Shown here piece by piece: positions 30,893 to 38,986 of a stretch of 39,826 bases of DNA. The stretch is from contig PLZT01000003.1 in the NCBI GenBank assembly GCA_003152255.1, positions 15,122 to 54,947 of the forward strand, in the 5' to 3' direction. The notes beneath the pieces were generated by a model. It had not been told where the DNA came from. It saw nothing but the letters and a program-made list of their open reading frames with translations, and did not search any database. The position numbers and the translations under genes were made by a program. The first letter of the stretch is position 1, and every line of letters starts with the position of its first letter. Origin of the DNA: Methylocystaceae bacterium (GTDB taxonomy: Bacteria > Pseudomonadota > Alphaproteobacteria > Rhizobiales > Beijerinckiaceae).

Positions 30893-31721
30893 AGATTGCG
30901 CTCCTTGCGGTGGCTGATGGTCGGAACGTCGCTGCAATATGTCGGCTCAATGGCAAAGGTATCTTGGCGATCATCGCGCTTGCCATTTTTCGGCCGGTAG
31001 ACTTTGAGCCGTGGCGGCGCTGCATTGAGGATTTGTCACCTGGGCCAAACCAATCGTTCCCATTCTTCACGCCGCCGCAATGTTCCCCTGCCAAGCGTGT
31101 AAAATCCTGACCGCGCTTCGTCTGGTCCGACCAATTCATTCCTTGCGATTTTCGTCCGGTCTCCTGGACAGACGCCGATTGAAAGGACTTCCCGCTCCCA
31201 TCAAACCGAAAGCCCGGAACCTTCGCAGCCTTGCGTGTAGGTGGCATAAGCGCCGGGACATCTCCCCAAAAATGAAATGAGCCATAGTTCCACCGCGAGC
31301 GCCCAACCCATTCATTTGCCCCGCGCACGTTCTCGACAATCATCGGAATATGCCGCCCCGCCGCGGCGCAAGCCTCGCGCTGAATGCGAAAGCACGCATC
31401 GAATAGCGCGGTGAGCTTCGCGCGGGCATCTCCGCTTTCATCCGCCAAGATCGCCGCGCGCTTTGCCTTCGCCTTAGACCAAGGCATGGCCATGTAAGAA
31501 AATTCTTGGCAGGGAGGAGAGGCAACGATCAGCGCGGCATCTTTGAATTGCGATCCGTGCAGCGTCAGAACGTCTTGGATGACGAGTTGTGCGGGATAGC
31601 GGTGGTCGCCATATTCGTGGCGCTCAATGTCGAAACCGACGACGTAATAACCCTCCGCGAGCAGACCATCTGTCCAGCCGCCTAAACCGGCATACAAATC
31701 TATAGCCAGTGGCCGCCTCAT
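30876..31721 (-). CDS. DNA cytosine-5 methyltransferase
   Basis: 281 aa. Motif I (DLYAGLGGWTDGL), catalytic motif IV (ASPPCQEFS with Cys71), motif VI (MIVENVRG), and motif IX/X-like IPLPLSRHIAATFRP. Methylates C-5 of cytosine in phage or host DNA, probably to avoid restriction. No cognate restriction enzyme is present, so it is an orphan methylase. The target specificity region (about 130-240) gives no prediction. Confidence 0.92.
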   Translation of the reverse strand: MRRPLAIDLYAGLGGWTDGLLAEGYYVVGFDIERHEYGDHRYPAQLVIQDVLTLHGSQFKDAALIVASPPCQEFSYMAMPWSKAKAKRAAILADESGDARAKLTALFDACFRIQREACAAAGRHIPMIVENVRGANEWVGRSRWNYGSFHFWGDVPALMPPTRKAAKVPGFRFDGSGKSFQSASVQETGRKSQGMNWSDQTKRGQDFTRLAGEHCGGVKNGNDWFGPGDKSSMQRRHGSKSTGRKMASAMIAKIPLPLSRHIAATFRPSATARSAIYDQAF

Positions 31722-32053
31722 TTTCCCACCCCCTCAAGAAATTCCTCAATCAGCCGCTTGTGCCTCTTGTGACCATGCTCAGGTATCCGCCAGAGATTGG
31801 TGCGCAGAATCGCGCAAGCCTCGTCGAGTTTTGATGGTCGGCACCCGTGTATCCAGACGAACGCGCGCCTGATGATGTAGGATCTGGCCAGCGAAACGAC
31901 GGTCATGATGGCTGTCGCCGCGAAGTTCTCCGCGAGGTTTAGGTTTACGCCTATCATGGGGAAAATGAATTGGACTGCGAGCATGGACAGGGCGAAGCCG
32001 CTCGCTGTGTTGAGCGTCGCCTCGATTAGGGAGTGAGATCGGGATTGAGTCAT
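31718..32053 (-). CDS. DUF7220-like membrane protein
   Basis: 111 aa. Pattern SLIEATLNTASGFALSMLAVQFIFPMIGVN, then FAATAIMTVVSLARSYIIRRAFVWI fits DUF7220 (two membrane segments). Common phage membrane protein of unknown role. ATGA coupled on both sides. Fusion-like tail HKRHKRLIEEFLEGVGK is basic. Confidence 0.8.
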   Translation of the reverse strand: MTQSRSHSLIEATLNTASGFALSMLAVQFIFPMIGVNLNLAENFAATAIMTVVSLARSYIIRRAFVWIHGCRPSKLDEACAILRTNLWRIPEHGHKRHKRLIEEFLEGVGK

Positions 32054-32367
32054 GCGTAATCCGCCCCGCCTAGTTGAGCCTCGATCGCCGCCAACGACTG
32101 CAGCGTCGAGATTGACCCGTCGGCGATCTGCGCTTCGATCTTGTGAACGGCGTGGACCGGTGTCGTATGATCGCGATTAAAGGCGCGGCCGATTTGCTCC
32201 CATGAACCGCCAGCAATCTTGCGAGATAAATACATCGCAACGTGGCGCGGCTCGACCAGATGCGCCATGCGAGATTCGGATAGCATGTCTCGGCGCCCGA
32301 TCCGAAAATGAGCGCACGCGGCGTGTTGGATTTGCCGAATGGTTGTTTTCTTGCTTGTGGGTGTCAT
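32050..32367 (-). CDS. DnaA domain IV-only DNA-binding protein
   Basis: 105 aa from ATG 32367 (ATGA overlap). The C-terminal DnaA box-binding domain: RRDMLSESRMAHLVEPRHVAMYLSRK, GSWEQIGRAFNRDHTTPVHAV. DnaA domains I-III (AAA+) are absent. It can bind DnaA boxes but cannot act as an ATPase initiator; it may compete with or recruit host DnaA. The upstream start at 32586 gives an implausible Arg-rich extension. Confidence 0.85.
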   Translation of the reverse strand: MTPTSKKTTIRQIQHAACAHFRIGRRDMLSESRMAHLVEPRHVAMYLSRKIAGGSWEQIGRAFNRDHTTPVHAVHKIEAQIADGSISTLQSLAAIEAQLGGADYA

Positions 32368-32747
32368 CTCGTAACCACGCTTATTTCCACTCCAAAAAAC
32401 GCCTCGACGCAACGCTTGCGGATGCGGAAAGCCGCGTCGGCGGTCCCTCCAGCGCCCCGGCTCTTCACGTCTTCGACGGTCCATTCTCCGGTCTCCGGGT
32501 CTCGGTATTTGAAATCCGCCGTGTAGGTCATGACGTGGATTGCGTTGATGCTGACTCGGTATTCGGGTTGCCGAGTCAGCTCGCAAATCATCCCGGCTTT
32601 CTCGCGCTGGCGCAGTTCTGCAAAGCGCATCATCTCGATCTTGCTATCGAACGTGATGCCATCAAATGTCCGAAACTCCGCAGCGCTCTTGGGAAAGCGC
32701 CCGAGCTTCTTGCTTGTCATGAATGATGCGGGAACGCGCGCCGTCAT
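32364..32747 (-). CDS. DUF1064 predicted nuclease
   Basis: 127 aa. DUF1064 pattern: TFDGITFDSKIEMMRFAELRQREKAGMI, then RQPEYRV, YTADFKYRDPETGEWTVEDVKSRG (D-x10-E-x-K core). Members are PD-(D/E)xK-type nucleases in phages, possibly with Holliday-junction or end-processing roles. The catalytic D, E, K are all present. ATGA with the ParB-MT-A70 gene. Confidence 0.85.
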   Translation of the reverse strand: MTARVPASFMTSKKLGRFPKSAAEFRTFDGITFDSKIEMMRFAELRQREKAGMICELTRQPEYRVSINAIHVMTYTADFKYRDPETGEWTVEDVKSRGAGGTADAAFRIRKRCVEAFFGVEISVVTR

Positions 32748-33883
32748 GCCGCGACCTCATTCTCTGGCGCTTCTAATCCCCAACTATCCCAACCGTCACG
32801 ACGATTGCGCGCATTCAACTCAATCTTAGGCAACGTCGGAAAATAGCCCTCGATCAACTCATAGACCTTCACTGGCTTTTCCGAATGACGGCCAATCGGC
32901 GCATCGATGATTGACGCCCATTGAGTCCCTGGTGATGGGCACGGAACATTTCCGCGCGTTCCTATCAGCAACAGCTCATGTTGATTGCGGAACCAATATC
33001 CCGTCCCTATCCGATCCTTCGCCCATATCGCATGGGATTTGTATTTGAAGCCCCAAGCATTCATGACGGAGAGAGCTTCGGGTAACATGGGAGCTGTCGC
33101 CCAAAGGAACAACACGCAATCATCTGCGGCTAGGTTACCGACCTTGCGATCCATGATGACGCCGGTTTCGCTGCATGGATAATGGTTGTCGGCCGAACGA
33201 TCCATGCCATTCTCCGACCACGTTTCAAATTTCCATTCAGGGTCCGCGAGGATGACGCCGAAGCGCGCGTCAGGAAGCGCGGTCTGCTTCGCCCCAAGCG
33301 ATTCTTCTTTCTTCGCCCTCTCGATTTTCTTTATTGCCGCAGCAGGCTTTTTGTCAGCAGCGATCTTATTTTGCTGATCGGGTAGAAGGTCGACGATCTT
33401 CTCGGCGGCATTGACGGAAACGCGACCGGATGAAACAGCTTTGACTATTTCCGGCGTTCCCTTTTCAAGAACCTTATTGGCGCGTGCAATCGACCGAACG
33501 GAAACTCCAGTGGTATTAGATATGGCCTTGCGGGTGAGAGATGCCGAGTCGACATCTCTAGGCCTCTGCCCGTGCTTTAACGTCTCCATCCTTGCAGACG
33601 CGAGCTGCTTAGCGCCCTCGGTCAAATGTCGGCGTTGATAATTCTTCGACCAGACGAACGCCAGCGCGGCGTCTCGATCGCCTTCAAATTCGACGAACCG
33701 AGGCGGAATGGATGCTCGAATGCACGCCGCATAACGATTGCGCCCATCTAGGATCATGCCTTCGTAAAGAGTGATCGGGTCTAAAAGACCGTTTTTGCCA
33801 ATGTCCTCGATCAATTCTTTCGACGTTTCGGCGTCTGCCATGTCGAATATTTCAGAGAACCGATGCGGCGAATATCCCGACAT
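32744..33883 (-). CDS. ParB-N domain fused to an MT-A70 adenine methyltransferase
   Basis: 379 aa from ATG 33883 (AAGGGAAG upstream). Residues about 10-90 are ParB-N-like: GLLDPITLYEGMILDGRNRYAAC, FVWSKNYQRRHLTEG. A spacer with an HTH-like region (SLTRKAISNTTGVSVRSIARANKVL) follows. Residues about 205-370 are MT-A70-like: FGVILADPEWKF (catalytic DPPW changed to DPEW at 214-217), ETGVIM, FLWATAP, WAKDRIGTGYWFRNQHELLLIGTRG. N6-adenine modification of DNA, perhaps with sequence targeting by the ParB part. Common phage anti-restriction type. Confidence 0.9.
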   Translation of the reverse strand: MSGYSPHRFSEIFDMADAETSKELIEDIGKNGLLDPITLYEGMILDGRNRYAACIRASIPPRFVEFEGDRDAALAFVWSKNYQRRHLTEGAKQLASARMETLKHGQRPRDVDSASLTRKAISNTTGVSVRSIARANKVLEKGTPEIVKAVSSGRVSVNAAEKIVDLLPDQQNKIAADKKPAAAIKKIERAKKEESLGAKQTALPDARFGVILADPEWKFETWSENGMDRSADNHYPCSETGVIMDRKVGNLAADDCVLFLWATAPMLPEALSVMNAWGFKYKSHAIWAKDRIGTGYWFRNQHELLLIGTRGNVPCPSPGTQWASIIDAPIGRHSEKPVKVYELIEGYFPTLPKIELNARNRRDGWDSWGLEAPENEVAA

Positions 33884-33938
33884 TAGTGTCTTCCCTTTGA
33901 AGGGGAGCGCCGGCATCGCCAGCGCTCGCTTTTGGTGC

Positions 33939-35003
33939 TTAGGAGATTTCAGGATAGGGAGTTGCCGAATCCCAACGAACCGAAACAACCGTAACGGCGC
34001 GGGCTTCGCGATAGGCGTTCCATGCGTTAATCAAGATAGCGTTGCGGAACGTCTCATTGATCCGACCGCCGGAGTCGATCGTGGCTTTGCGCAGAGCACT
34101 AAAGGCAGACCTCGCTTGATTCTTGTTCTCAAGCATTAGATTGGCGAATCCTTTAGCGTCCTTTTTCGATTTACCGGAGAAAAGATAGAGCAGCGCAGCG
34201 ACGGGTGCCGCCGGGACTTTCGTCTTGAACGCCTTAACCTCTTTTTCGATCTTGACGGCGATTTGCACGCATTCGTCGAACAGCTTTTGATCAACGTTTT
34301 TGCGATAAAATTGCAACGCCTCCTCGTTTGTGAGTTGCGTATGACGCGCCGTAGGGTCTTCCTCCAGAATGCTTATCCACCGTGTCGCGTGTGCGCTAAC
34401 AGTCGCATAAGGAATTCCGGCGATTGAGAAAGCGTCAACGTTTGATCGCTTCCTTCCTATATCGATCAACGTGAAGACCGCATCATCAATTCCGAAAACG
34501 AGATAGCTGTAGAATGGCTGTCCAGACCGGACACACGCGAGAAGTCTGTGCTGGCCGTCGATAAGATGTCCGAGCTTACCAAACACCAATGTCGCGCCGG
34601 TCACTCTCCACCAGTCCTCGGACATGGCGGATTCATACTCCTCTACTTTCACTGAAGACGCCTTACGGTTGCCAATCCCGTGCCGCTTTTCCAAAATCCA
34701 CTGTGCGAGTTGCGGTGTAATTAGATGGACGCGGGACGGCTCGTTTGTTTTTGCCGTTGAAATCAGATCGAGCAATATCTCGACCTGCTCTTCAAGAGCC
34801 TGAGACGGCGTGAAAAAGCGCTGAAGTTGTCTCACCTTTGGAAGCTGGTGCACTGGTGTCGGGGCGATATCCCCGCCGATTTGTCCGGTTGCTATCTCGG
34901 CAATCCGGCCACCATTGCAGCCAAAATGAGCCGCTATGTCGTGCTGCTTGTGGCCGAGTTTCAAGAACCCTTTAGCGTGGCCGATTTCATCGTTGGTAAG
35001 CAT
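33939..35003 (-). CDS. ParB-like nuclease/ATPase domain protein
   Basis: 354 aa. HTH-like N-terminus KLGHKQHDIAAHFGCNGGRIAEI (about 15-40). Middle ATLVFGKLGHLIDGQHRLLACVRSGQPFYSYLVFGIDD is the ParB/sulfiredoxin-like motif (DGQHRL). C-terminal helices. Role unknown; the family is found next to methylases and in phage stress/defence settings. It is followed 55 nt later by the ParB-MT-A70 gene. Confidence 0.75.
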   Translation of the reverse strand: MLTNDEIGHAKGFLKLGHKQHDIAAHFGCNGGRIAEIATGQIGGDIAPTPVHQLPKVRQLQRFFTPSQALEEQVEILLDLISTAKTNEPSRVHLITPQLAQWILEKRHGIGNRKASSVKVEEYESAMSEDWWRVTGATLVFGKLGHLIDGQHRLLACVRSGQPFYSYLVFGIDDAVFTLIDIGRKRSNVDAFSIAGIPYATVSAHATRWISILEEDPTARHTQLTNEEALQFYRKNVDQKLFDECVQIAVKIEKEVKAFKTKVPAAPVAALLYLFSGKSKKDAKGFANLMLENKNQARSAFSALRKATIDSGGRINETFRNAILINAWNAYREARAVTVVSVRWDSATPYPEIS

Positions 35004-35086
35004 CTTGTTTCTCTTCGTTCAGGGAACCTTTACGGCCGGGCTCCCAGCGGCCAAACCGCCGATTGGCGGAGTTCTCTAGAGTCTCG

Positions 35087-35344
35087 TCAAAACCCCAAAT
35101 CCATTTGAAGGGCGTCACCATAAAGGCGGAGAAGTTCCGCTTCCTCGGTGCGAGCATCGGCTGATTTCTTGCGAAGCGCGATCAGCCTTTTGAATATTTT
35201 GCCGTCGAATCCAGCGGACTTAATCTCTTTGATAAGCTCCGCTTGATCCTCGACAACAGCCTTGCGGTCTTCATCAAGCTTCTCAAACCGCTCGACGAAC
35301 GCCTTTAGCTGCCCGCCATCCGGCGCGTTGCCAGCGCCGCTCAT
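35087..35344 (-). CDS. GapR-like (DUF2312) nucleoid protein
   Basis: 85 aa. LKAFVERFEKLDEDRKAVVEDQAELIKEIKSAGFDGKIFKRLIALRKKS matches GapR: coiled N-terminal helix, GFDxKxxRxxxxLRK. GapR proteins are alphaproteobacterial and clamp overtwisted DNA. A phage copy may organize phage DNA or manage supercoils ahead of the fork. ATGA with the membrane protein gene upstream. Confidence 0.9.
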   Translation of the reverse strand: MSGAGNAPDGGQLKAFVERFEKLDEDRKAVVEDQAELIKEIKSAGFDGKIFKRLIALRKKSADARTEEAELLRLYGDALQMDLGF

Positions 35345-35541
35345 AATCTTTCACCGTCAGGGCATCTAAAATCAACGGGGCGCATGCCGTCCAAACACAA
35401 CAGCAAATGCTCCGACTGAGTGATCGTCGGCTTGATGGCGTTGGACGGATTTTTGGGGCCGTCGAAAACGTAGGCGGCGAGGATGATGGCCGCCATAATC
35501 GCGCCACCCGCGAGATCGATCATCCACAACTTCAGTTTCAT
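35341..35541 (-). CDS. Small membrane protein of unknown function
   Basis: 66 aa from ATG 35541 (GGAGGTGAAC upstream). One membrane segment LAGGAIMAAIILAAYVFDG, then a short cytoplasmic or periplasmic part with LLLCLDGMRPVDFRCPDGERL and two Cys. ATGA overlap with the GapR-like gene. Not recognised. Confidence 0.6.
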   Translation of the reverse strand: MKLKLWMIDLAGGAIMAAIILAAYVFDGPKNPSNAIKPTITQSEHLLLCLDGMRPVDFRCPDGERL

Positions 35542-35586
35542 GTTCACCTCCATCATCCACGGCACCGCGCGGACTGCGCGCACCTG

Positions 35587-35673
35587 TCAATCGTCTTCGC
35601 CAGCCACAACAGCAGCCGCGCGAACAAGAGCCTTACTAACCAGAGTTTTCGCTTCGGCAACCGCACTCGACAT
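35587..35673 (-). CDS. Possible 28-aa peptide
   Basis: ATG 35673 with GAGGTG 6 nt upstream; sequence MSSAVAEAKTLVSKALVRAAAVVAGEDD, helical and amphipathic. Its only support is the ribosome site and absence of a competing frame. Confidence 0.35.
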   Translation of the reverse strand: MSSAVAEAKTLVSKALVRAAAVVAGEDD

Positions 35674-35852
35674 CGACACACCTCGCAAAAGCTTTTTACG
35701 CATCTTGCAAACGCTCCCGTGCTCAACTCACAGCATGGAAACGCAGCACACAGACCCAACAGACCTACGTAGTTTCACCAGTCTCGCCATTGCAGTGGCG
35801 AGCGTTATTTCCAACTTGCCCCGAAAAGCACCGAGCGAACCGCGGGCGCGGC

Positions 35853-36065
35853 TCAAGCTCGGTGAAGTCGGGGAGGACTACCAAGGAGGAGGAACCCTTG
35901 GCCTTCGCGCCGGAGGAAGCCAACGCGAAGCTCTGCCACGGCTTTCGCCGCGAATAGGTTGCCGTCTCTCCGAGCTGTCACCGTCTGATGGCCTAACAGG
36001 ATCACGGTTCTACCTTTTGGCTTACCATCTAGCCCCATCCACCAATGCAGATCGCAAATGGGCAT
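35853..36065 (-). CDS. Small protein of unknown function
   Basis: 70 aa from ATG 36065 with AGGGAAAGAAG upstream. ICDLHWWMGLDGKPKGRTVILLGHQTVTARRDG and AVAELRVGFLRREGQGFLLL are visible. A longer start at 36206 has no clear site. No domain recognised. The 180-nt gap 35674-35852 downstream holds only a CTCGCCA hairpin. Confidence 0.45.
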   Translation of the reverse strand: MPICDLHWWMGLDGKPKGRTVILLGHQTVTARRDGNLFAAKAVAELRVGFLRREGQGFLLLGSPPRLHRA

Positions 36066-36223
36066 TCTTCTTTCCCTGACGCCGAGGCGTTGGAGCGGCT
36101 GCATAGAAACAACGAACGCTCTTGCGAGCGAATAACCGCGACGCTCATGCACAGAGGCCAGTCCAGACACGAGCGTCGCTAGGCTTGCGGGCGTTATTGT
36201 CCGCAATTCGAATTAGTCGGTTT

Positions 36224-36496
36224 TCAGTGGAGCCCAGCGAGTTGCGCCATATCCTCAGCATGAGACTTGGCGTCATATGGCCAAACCATCGGAGCCGCTC
36301 TCATGATCGGTTCGAACTCACCAGGCTTGTGCCACTTCGTTGGCGCGAAATAGTAGTTCAATTCGTCGGCCTGTTCCCGCGCGGACTCGTAGCTCTCGCA
36401 CGGGGTCAGTTCGTCGGGGCCGCGCACATGGCAACACCAAAGCAGGGGACGTTTGCGAATGAGAAAATCGCGGAGATGCTCCAGAATATCACTCAT
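36224..36496 (-). CDS. Small protein of unknown function
   Basis: 90 aa from ATG 36496, overlapping the repressor stop (ATGA). LEHLRDFLIRKRPLLWCCHVRGPDELTPCESYESAREQADELNYYFAPTKWHKPGEFEPI has three Cys, and DAKSHAEDMAQLAGLH ends it. Transcribed with the repressor gene. No family recognised. Confidence 0.6.
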   Translation of the reverse strand: MSDILEHLRDFLIRKRPLLWCCHVRGPDELTPCESYESAREQADELNYYFAPTKWHKPGEFEPIMRAAPMVWPYDAKSHAEDMAQLAGLH

Positions 36497-36747
36497 GGCG
36501 TTTCCCCCGTTTCGATTGGGATAGACGGCGACGGTGACGGGATCAGGATTTCGCAATCGCGAAAGGGAAAGAAGTCTTCTGGCTTCACGTCTCCCTTCGT
36601 CGCTTCGAAAATGCGCTGGATAAGACCGATCGGAGTGCTCAACTTTGAATCCCGTAGGCGGCTGATCGTCGATTGCGATACGCCGACGAGATCAGCGAAT
36701 TGCTGCTGCGTCAGCCCGTTTTCCTTGATGTAAGCCTCGATCTTCAT
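36493..36747 (-). CDS. Cro/C2-type XRE repressor
   Basis: 84 aa from ATG 36747 (GAGG just upstream; the promoter at 36754 predicts a near-leaderless mRNA). YIKENGLTQQQFADLVGVSQSTISRLRDSKLSTP is a clear XRE HTH. The C-terminus is Pro/Ile-rich. It lies at the -10 end of a promoter carrying the same operator as the DUF7666 gene, which suggests autoregulation and joint control of that gene. Size and place fit a Cro-like regulator; the opposing CI is not in the window. Confidence 0.8.
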   Translation of the reverse strand: MKIEAYIKENGLTQQQFADLVGVSQSTISRLRDSKLSTPIGLIQRIFEATKGDVKPEDFFPFRDCEILIPSPSPSIPIETGETP

Positions 36748-36753
36748 TCCTCG

Positions 36754-36796
36754 AATATGCATGACATTCATATGCGCGTCAAGCATCAAAATGCAT
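36754..36796 (-). promoter_or_regulatory. Promoter and operators of the repressor gene
   Basis: Minus strand: TTGACG (36782-36777), 17-bp spacer, CATATT (36759-36754). A 15-bp site ATGCATGACATTCAT (36757-36771, plus orientation) matches the operator ATGCATGAGATGCAT at 39315-39329 at 13 of 15 positions. A second site AAGCAT-CAAA-ATGCAT lies at 36781-36796. The start of transcription falls on or next to ATG 36747. Confidence 0.65.
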
Positions 36797-36921
36797 CAAG
36801 CGCTATTCAGTCTCAGCAGCGGCTAAGGGCATAGTTCCGCCTTCCGCTATTCCCGGCTACTAAGCCAAGCGGTAATGGGGAGCCATCCTAGACCGTATCC
36901 CTGAGATGCCATGCCTTTCGG

Positions 36922-37263
36922 CTATCGCCCCGAGGTCTCCGCATAGCTATCGTCGTTCTCGTAAACGCGGATGCTGTGGCATCCGGTTATGCGGATATAA
37001 AGCCACGTAGCGATGTTTTCGGCTGTTGGATTTTCCAATCCATCGACATCATTTAACAGCCGATGGTCGAGAATCTTGATTATAGGCATAATCGCGGCGT
37101 CCATGTCGGCAAAGTCCGCGACGAAACCGCGATCATCGAGATTGCCGGAAAAAACGACTTCGATCCTATAATTGTGACCATGCATGTTTTTGCATTTGTG
37201 ACCGTCCGGCACGAGCGGAAGGCGATGCGCGGCTTCGAAACGGTAAGTTCGACCTATTTTCAT
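36922..37263 (-). CDS. queD: QueD-like 6-carboxytetrahydropterin synthase
   Basis: 113 aa. Zinc His13, His28, His30 (FEAAHR, NMHGHNY), catalytic Cys24 (GHKCKN), LDHRLLND and NPTAENIA, YENDDSYAE (catalytic Glu) give a complete QueD. Converts dihydroneopterin triphosphate to CPH4, the first pathway-specific step to preQ0. In phages such genes supply 7-deazaguanine for DNA modification. It is coupled to a zinc-ribbon gene and a TGT-like gene. Confidence 0.9.
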   Translation of the reverse strand: MKIGRTYRFEAAHRLPLVPDGHKCKNMHGHNYRIEVVFSGNLDDRGFVADFADMDAAIMPIIKILDHRLLNDVDGLENPTAENIATWLYIRITGCHSIRVYENDDSYAETSGR

Positions 37264-37382
37264 CTGTTATTCTCCGTCTCTACTTTTCCACAATGTTTGC
37301 ATTTACGCGACCAAATCCCGTAGGAGGCGGCTAGTTGATCGTAAATCCAGCAGTGGATTCCAAAGAAGCATTGCAGTTTCAT
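37260..37382 (-). CDS. Small zinc-ribbon protein
   Basis: 40 aa from ATG 37382, with ATGA overlaps on both sides, so it is a real part of the operon. CFFGIHCWIYDQLAASYGIWSRKCKHCGKVETE contains one CxxC plus two earlier Cys. May bind nucleic acid or assist the neighbours. No named family. Confidence 0.65.
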   Translation of the reverse strand: MKLQCFFGIHCWIYDQLAASYGIWSRKCKHCGKVETENNR

Positions 37383-38056
37383 ATCAACTCCATTTGTTCG
37401 TGCCTTTGGTGCCATGTTCCCGGCGTCTGCATCGCGTCCCATCGGTCAGCCATAGTGCGCGGCGTGTTTTGGGGGCGATTATGGTTTCTGGCGATGTCCG
37501 TGCTATCGACGGAAGCGAATGGCCAGCGATGACCGCTGCACTGCAACCCGCGAAGCATATGAATCGACGGGAGGAAACGATGGCGTTTGGCCAATTCGTT
37601 CCAACATTCGTCCATCCGGCGCTCCCATGACGGGGAGAGAACAACCGCATATTCAGCAGTAGAACCGACGCAGACGCGCGGCCATTTCTCAGTGAGCTTG
37701 AGAAGGCGATTGAGTGGTTCGTCCATGTGCCAAACCGGAGCGCCCTTATGCCCGTGTGGCCATTCTCGCAAAAGCGCTTCTTGGACTTGAGAACCGCCGT
37801 CGATAACGTCTGGAATTACAGCCCAGGTTGTCGGGTATGAAAGCCACCGTTCGCACCAAGCGTAAAACGATGGCCAATCTGTCGGCAATCCAGACTTCCA
37901 CTTTGAAAACGCACCATTATCGAGCATGACGGATTGCCCGATTTGATGGACGCGCGCCACGTCTTGCGGAGCCTGATGGCTCACGCACAAATGCCGCCCG
38001 CTCAGTTCATAGAGCGCGGTCAGCGGAGTGATCGGCGTCCCGTGATAATGGATCAC
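37379..38056 (-). CDS. TGT/DpdA-like protein (probable base-exchange enzyme)
   Basis: 225 aa. Start GTG 38056. Features: IHYHGTPITP, VMLDNGAFSKWKSG (Asp46), WAVIPDVIDGG (Asp83), VWHMDEPLNRLLKLTEKWPRVCVGS, HMLRG, and SVDSTDIARN. These resemble the small TIM-barrel phage proteins related to tRNA-guanine transglycosylase (DpdA2-like), which insert preQ0-type bases in DNA. The adjacent QueD supports that. Assignment from motifs I recall, so it is tentative; no zinc site of bacterial TGT is seen. Confidence 0.6.
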   Translation of the reverse strand: MIHYHGTPITPLTALYELSGRHLCVSHQAPQDVARVHQIGQSVMLDNGAFSKWKSGLPTDWPSFYAWCERWLSYPTTWAVIPDVIDGGSQVQEALLREWPHGHKGAPVWHMDEPLNRLLKLTEKWPRVCVGSTAEYAVVLSPSWERRMDECWNELAKRHRFLPSIHMLRGLQCSGHRWPFASVDSTDIARNHNRPQNTPRTMADRWDAMQTPGTWHQRHEQMELI

Positions 38057-38212
38057 AGGTTGCTTTCTGGCGCGAAAACGCCTAAATATCTGCCTGTCGG
38101 CACTGGTTTCCCAACCACTCTCTTGCTGGCCATTCCCCGGGGCCGGGCTCTGGCAATCTGTCTCGCCAGTAAGGAACGACTCGCGGCTGGCCTCAAACCG
38201 CAGCGAGTGTTC
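38057..38212. other. 156-bp intergenic gap with palindromes
   Basis: Between the TGT-like gene and the ANH-superfamily gene. It holds a hairpin GGTT-TCCC-AACC at 38105-38116 followed by a 12-nt arm ACTCTCTTGCTG and GCC, half of the module seen at 23-25 kb, but no matching outer stem. Other short palindromes (CCCCGGGG; CTGGC...GCCAG) are also present. No gene seen. Confidence 0.4.
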
Positions 38213-38986
38213 CTAGCGAGCCGCCTCCATTTCCTGTTCGGCCATATAGCAGAGCAAGGAGCATTCGCCCTTTGGCTCGGCGTCGAACTTTCCGCGCGAT
38301 GGATCTAGATTGTCGAGTAGGATCGGCGTGCCGTCATCCTCGCGCCAAAGCGCGCTGCCATCGCCGAGGCGACGCTGAAGCGTGGCCATCCTCTCGAAAA
38401 CCTCTGGGAAATCGACGCGAATCTTGTTCCAATAGCCCATGCCAGCCTTGCAGCATCCGATGCAATTATTGTTATGATAACCAAGGAGATACATCTCTGG
38501 GATGGCGATGCCGGCGCGCTCGACCATCGCTAAGCAATCTGTTTTGGTGAGGCCCGCGTCAATTAGCGGCGTTTCAATAGAAATTTCGAAGTTCTGCTCT
38601 CTTAGCCTCGATGCCCGCGCAATGTCGGGGCCATCGGCGGTATATCCAAAAACCGTGATATCATCTGGCCTCGCGAACGCCATTGCTGGCTGCCGCTTTA
38701 GAAACCCCGTGCATGGGGCGCCAGCGTGTGACGTGATAAACCGCTCGCCCTCCCATACTGCCCATGTGTCGGCATATTTCCCTTTGGGAAGCGTAATGAT
38801 TTCAACGCCAAGCCACCGCTCGCAGTCGCGCAAAAATCGTGGGTTGTCAGAGCTTTCAGAGCCCGGATCGCTATAGGTCACGACGATGCGCTCGTCGCCG
38901 TATTTATGGATGGCCAGCTTGGCGGCGACCGCACTTGCGGCACCACATGAGAACCGGCAGACGACGCGCGGGAGCCGGATCAACAC
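38213..38986 (-). CDS. PAPS-reductase-like adenine nucleotide alpha-hydrolase superfamily protein
   Basis: 257 aa from GTG 38986 (GGGA upstream; overlaps the upstream TGA). Signature VVCRFSCGAASAVAAKLA is the PP-loop, followed by VTYSDPGSESSDNPRFL, HAGAPCTGFLKR, GYTADGPDIARA, and CIGCCKAGMGYWNKIR, features of the phage PAPS-reductase-like family. It activates a substrate with ATP. QueC is in the same superfamily. Next to QueD and a TGT-like protein it may take part in 7-deazaguanine modification; that is inference. The ATG at 39226 is not the start because the short membrane gene lies there. Confidence 0.8.
   Translation of the reverse strand: MLIRLPRVVCRFSCGAASAVAAKLAIHKYGDERIVVTYSDPGSESSDNPRFLRDCERWLGVEIITLPKGKYADTWAVWEGERFITSHAGAPCTGFLKRQPAMAFARPDDITVFGYTADGPDIARASRLREQNFEISIETPLIDAGLTKTDCLAMVERAGIAIPEMYLLGYHNNNCIGCCKAGMGYWNKIRVDFPEVFERMATLQRRLGDGSALWREDDGTPILLDNLDPSRGKFDAEPKGECSLLCYMAEQEMEAAR

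Noticed and set aside
32050..32586. 178-aa version of the DnaA-domain protein
   Set aside because: The extra N-terminus is Arg-rich antisense-like sequence lying inside the DUF1064 gene; the ATG at 32367 overlaps the preceding stop.
34372..34380. DnaA box-like TTATCCACC
   Set aside because: A single near-match inside a coding region; single boxes are expected by chance and no cluster is present.
35483..36079. Rightward 198-codon frame across 35.5-36.1 kb
   Set aside because: It overlaps minus-strand genes with ribosome sites and overlaps coupled starts. Its Ala/Ser/Arg content looks like antisense GC.
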